Assembly: GCA_023422555.1 (NCBI GenBank)
Contig: JAFAGQ010000088.1
Coordinates: forward strand, 1 to 15,686
Origin: Pseudomonadota bacterium
GTDB taxonomy: Bacteria; Pseudomonadota; Gammaproteobacteria; Burkholderiales; Burkholderiaceae_B
Direction of reading: 5' to 3'
Length of the DNA stretch: 15,686 nucleotides
Each line of letters opens with the position of its first letter. Position 1 is the first letter of the stretch. The translations under genes and the position numbers were made by a program. The notes under the pieces were generated by a model that made no database searches, was not told where the DNA came from, and saw nothing but the letters and a program-made list of their open reading frames with translations. Below are positions 13,891 to 15,686 of the stretch, one piece after another.

Positions 13891-15587
13891 TTCAGCCAAA
13901 CAGATTTCTGCACTTGCCGCGCAACCTTGGGCTTTGCCCGAGTGCCCACCACGCCTCGTTCCTCCAGCGAACGCAACTGCTCTTCTGATAGGTCCAACAG
14001 CCTACGCAACACTTCGTTCGTATTCTGACCCAACGTTGGTGATGCTCGCAGTTGCGCCCCTGCATCGCGATAAGGTCTGAATACGGGTGTAGACGAAACA
14101 TAAGAACCGACATGAGCCCGCTCAACATCGCGCCAGAACCCCCTCGCGTGTAGATGGGGATCATCTAAAACTTGAGCGATGGTGCATACGGCTCCCGCCG
14201 CCACCCCCGCCTGCTGGAGTAACTGCATTGCCGTCTGATTGTCGCGACACTTTGTCCACATCGCAATGCCGGCATCAAGCATTGCATGTTTTTTTCTTCG
14301 ACCTGCCGGGCAGGCAAGTTGTGTATCCTGCTCCCAATCGGTGCGCCCCAATACCTTGCACAATGCATTCCACTGAATATCGCTTTGAATGCTGATAACG
14401 ATCCAGGCATCATTGCCCTCACAGGGATAGCAACCATGGGGTGCATTGACAGGATGCCGATTGCCACAACGCTCAGAAACGCTACCGAAAACGGACTGTT
14501 CGATCAGATATGGCGCAGTCAACGGCAGCATCCCCTCAACCTGGGAAAGATTGATATGCCGACCCCGACCTGTGGCTCTTTGTTTCAACAACCCCAATAA
14601 AAGCGCTGCCGACGCATTAAAACCGCCAATCGGATCGCCATAAGCATATGAAGTCATTGCCGGCGGGCCATCGGCATGACCCGTGTAAATCGGCAGCCCG
14701 CTAGCCTGTTCCAGCGTCCCGCCATATGCCCGAGTATCGCTCCAGTCATTGCCCAGACCAAATGCGGGCATAGAAAGCATAACCAGCTTCGGGTTCCTCT
14801 CACTTAAGTTTGCATATTCCAGACCGAGCTTGGGCAGCACTTCGGCAGAATAGTTTTCAATAACAGCATCCGCATTCTGTACCAATTCCTTCAGCAGACG
14901 TTTGCCTTCCTCCTGGGTAAGATCAAGCGTAATACCCAGCTTGTTACGATTCATTAAATTAAAGTGAGTACTTTTTTCGTACAACCGATCACGATAAAAC
15001 TCTTCAGTAAAGTTGACACCGCGCCACCAATCTGGATAAGTAATACTCTCTACTTTAATTACTTCTGCTCCCAGATCCGCCATCATCCTGGATGCAAAGG
15101 GTCCCGCCCATCCCATTGTAAGATCTATAATTCGTACGCCTTCCAGCGGCAGTTTTTCAGCTGGTGCCTGATGCAACAGGCGCAACGCAGTGCCTTGCGA
15201 TAGCTCCTTACGATAATGATCGCTATCCGATCCCAATTCAGGCGCAATGCCCCCGTGCAATGGCCCAGCTTCATCAAGTCGCTGAGGTAAAATCGGAGCT
15301 TCGAAGCATGCGTTACCTCGAATCACCGGAACGAATGCATTCCGTTGGCGATGCACTGGCTGCTGTAACAAGGCTTGCATTGTCGGTACGGCGACCGCCG
15401 GATATTTCAATTCTGTTAACAACGTAACCCATTCGGCCGTGCAGCGCGTCGGAAATGTCTTTTCAAGCAGGGAGTCGATAAAATCGGCATGTTGCATTCG
15501 ATTCTGGCCCGTAGCAAACCGGCTGTCGTTACCCAATTCGGGCCGTCCGATCACTTCACACTGAATCGGCCAGGGTTTACTAGACAC
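13887..15587 (-). pseudogene. Tandem class III CoA-transferase (CaiB/BaiF), 5' end lost at an IS3 element
   Basis: Class III CoA-transferases move CoA between organic acids. Residues of about 148-550 form one complete CaiB/BaiF domain: the start LEGVRIIDLTMGWAGPFASR, GAEVIKVE (173-180), ENYSAEVLPKLGL, and YAYGDPIGG with D318 at the place of the catalytic aspartate. Residues 1-145 are not a normal N-terminus. They match the C-terminal end of another CaiB domain (PWPIQCEVIGRPELGNDSRF and what follows), plus a linker. The original gene therefore encoded a two-domain tandem protein whose first domain is mostly missing. The reading frame stays open upstream to a TGA at 15597-15599 and has only a GTG near its beginning, without a clear ribosome-binding site. 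An IS3-type transposase gene begins 37 bp away. Whether the remaining domain is still expressed is unknown. Confidence 0.8.
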
Positions 15588-15686
15588 TTTTAAGCCTCAT
15601 AATACTCACAGATGGAGATTATTATGAGCAAGGTCCGATTTACGGAAGAATTCAAACTCGAAGCGATAAAGCAAATCACAGAACAC
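15580..15686 (+). mobile_element. IS3-family insertion sequence, left end only
   Basis: The coding similarity to CaiB stops near 15575-15587, and an IS3-type orfA begins at 15624, so an element boundary lies between about 15565 and 15600. The exact terminal inverted repeat cannot be set because the other end is outside the window. The sequence around ACTAGACAC (about 15579-15587) is a candidate part of the end. The element reads rightward and interrupts the CoA-transferase gene. Confidence 0.65.
15624..15686 (+). CDS. IS3-family transposase OrfA, N-terminal 21 residues
   Basis: The first 21 residues MSKVRFTEEFKLEAIKQITE(H) match the start of IS3-family OrfA proteins, which carry an N-terminal helix-turn-helix (HTH_Tnp_1) for binding the IS ends. 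A GGAG ribosome-binding site lies 6 nt before the ATG. The gene runs off the right edge. In this family OrfA is normally followed by OrfB, the DDE catalytic part, joined by programmed frameshifting, but that is outside the window. Confidence 0.88.
   Translation, partial: MSKVRFTEEFKLEAIKQITEH

Overview
The window looks like chromosomal DNA of a betaproteobacterium of the Burkholderiales, most likely family Alcaligenaceae (Advenella- or Bordetella-like). This rests on the folB-ttcA-queF-EI24 gene order, the protein flavour and the moderate GC content. It is an inference from memory of those families, not from a search. No rRNA, tRNA or CRISPR array was recognised.

Left block (1-3209): the start of an FAD/NAD-dependent oxidoreductase gene reads off the left edge. 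Divergent from it is a tight plus-strand group: folB (dihydroneopterin aldolase), ttcA (tRNA 2-thiocytidine synthetase), queF (NADPH-dependent preQ1 reductase) and an EI24/CysZ-like membrane protein. This is core metabolism: folate plus two tRNA-modification functions. A nested hairpin at 3227-3281 separates it from the convergent operon on the other strand.

Middle block (3289-9545, minus strand): a complete pgaABCD operon for making and exporting poly-beta-1,6-N-acetyl-D-glucosamine (PNAG), a biofilm polysaccharide. PgaC and PgaD form the inner-membrane synthase, PgaB is the periplasmic lipoprotein deacetylase, and PgaA is the outer-membrane TPR-barrel porin. Spacing is tight (7 nt between A and B, ATGA overlap between B and C, 29 nt between C and D). 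Upstream lies about 675 bp of AT-rich DNA without a convincing gene. It carries several dyads, a tandem AAATGTGAT repeat and a possible 416-bp element with inverted ends.

Right block (10222-15686): an accessory-looking module. A DHA2-type 14-TM drug-efflux-like transporter and an exported GlcG/HbpS-like protein form a minus-strand pair. They are transcribed divergently from a LysR-type regulator, the obvious candidate controller. Then come a small three-helix membrane protein of unknown function, a frameshifted remnant that reads like the N-terminal part of a conjugative relaxase, and a class III CoA-transferase gene. The CoA-transferase was a tandem two-domain protein, and its 5' half is missing where an IS3-family element begins. 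The IS transposase start runs off the right edge. The relaxase remnant, truncated gene and IS mark this end as a rearranged, mobile-element-affected region.
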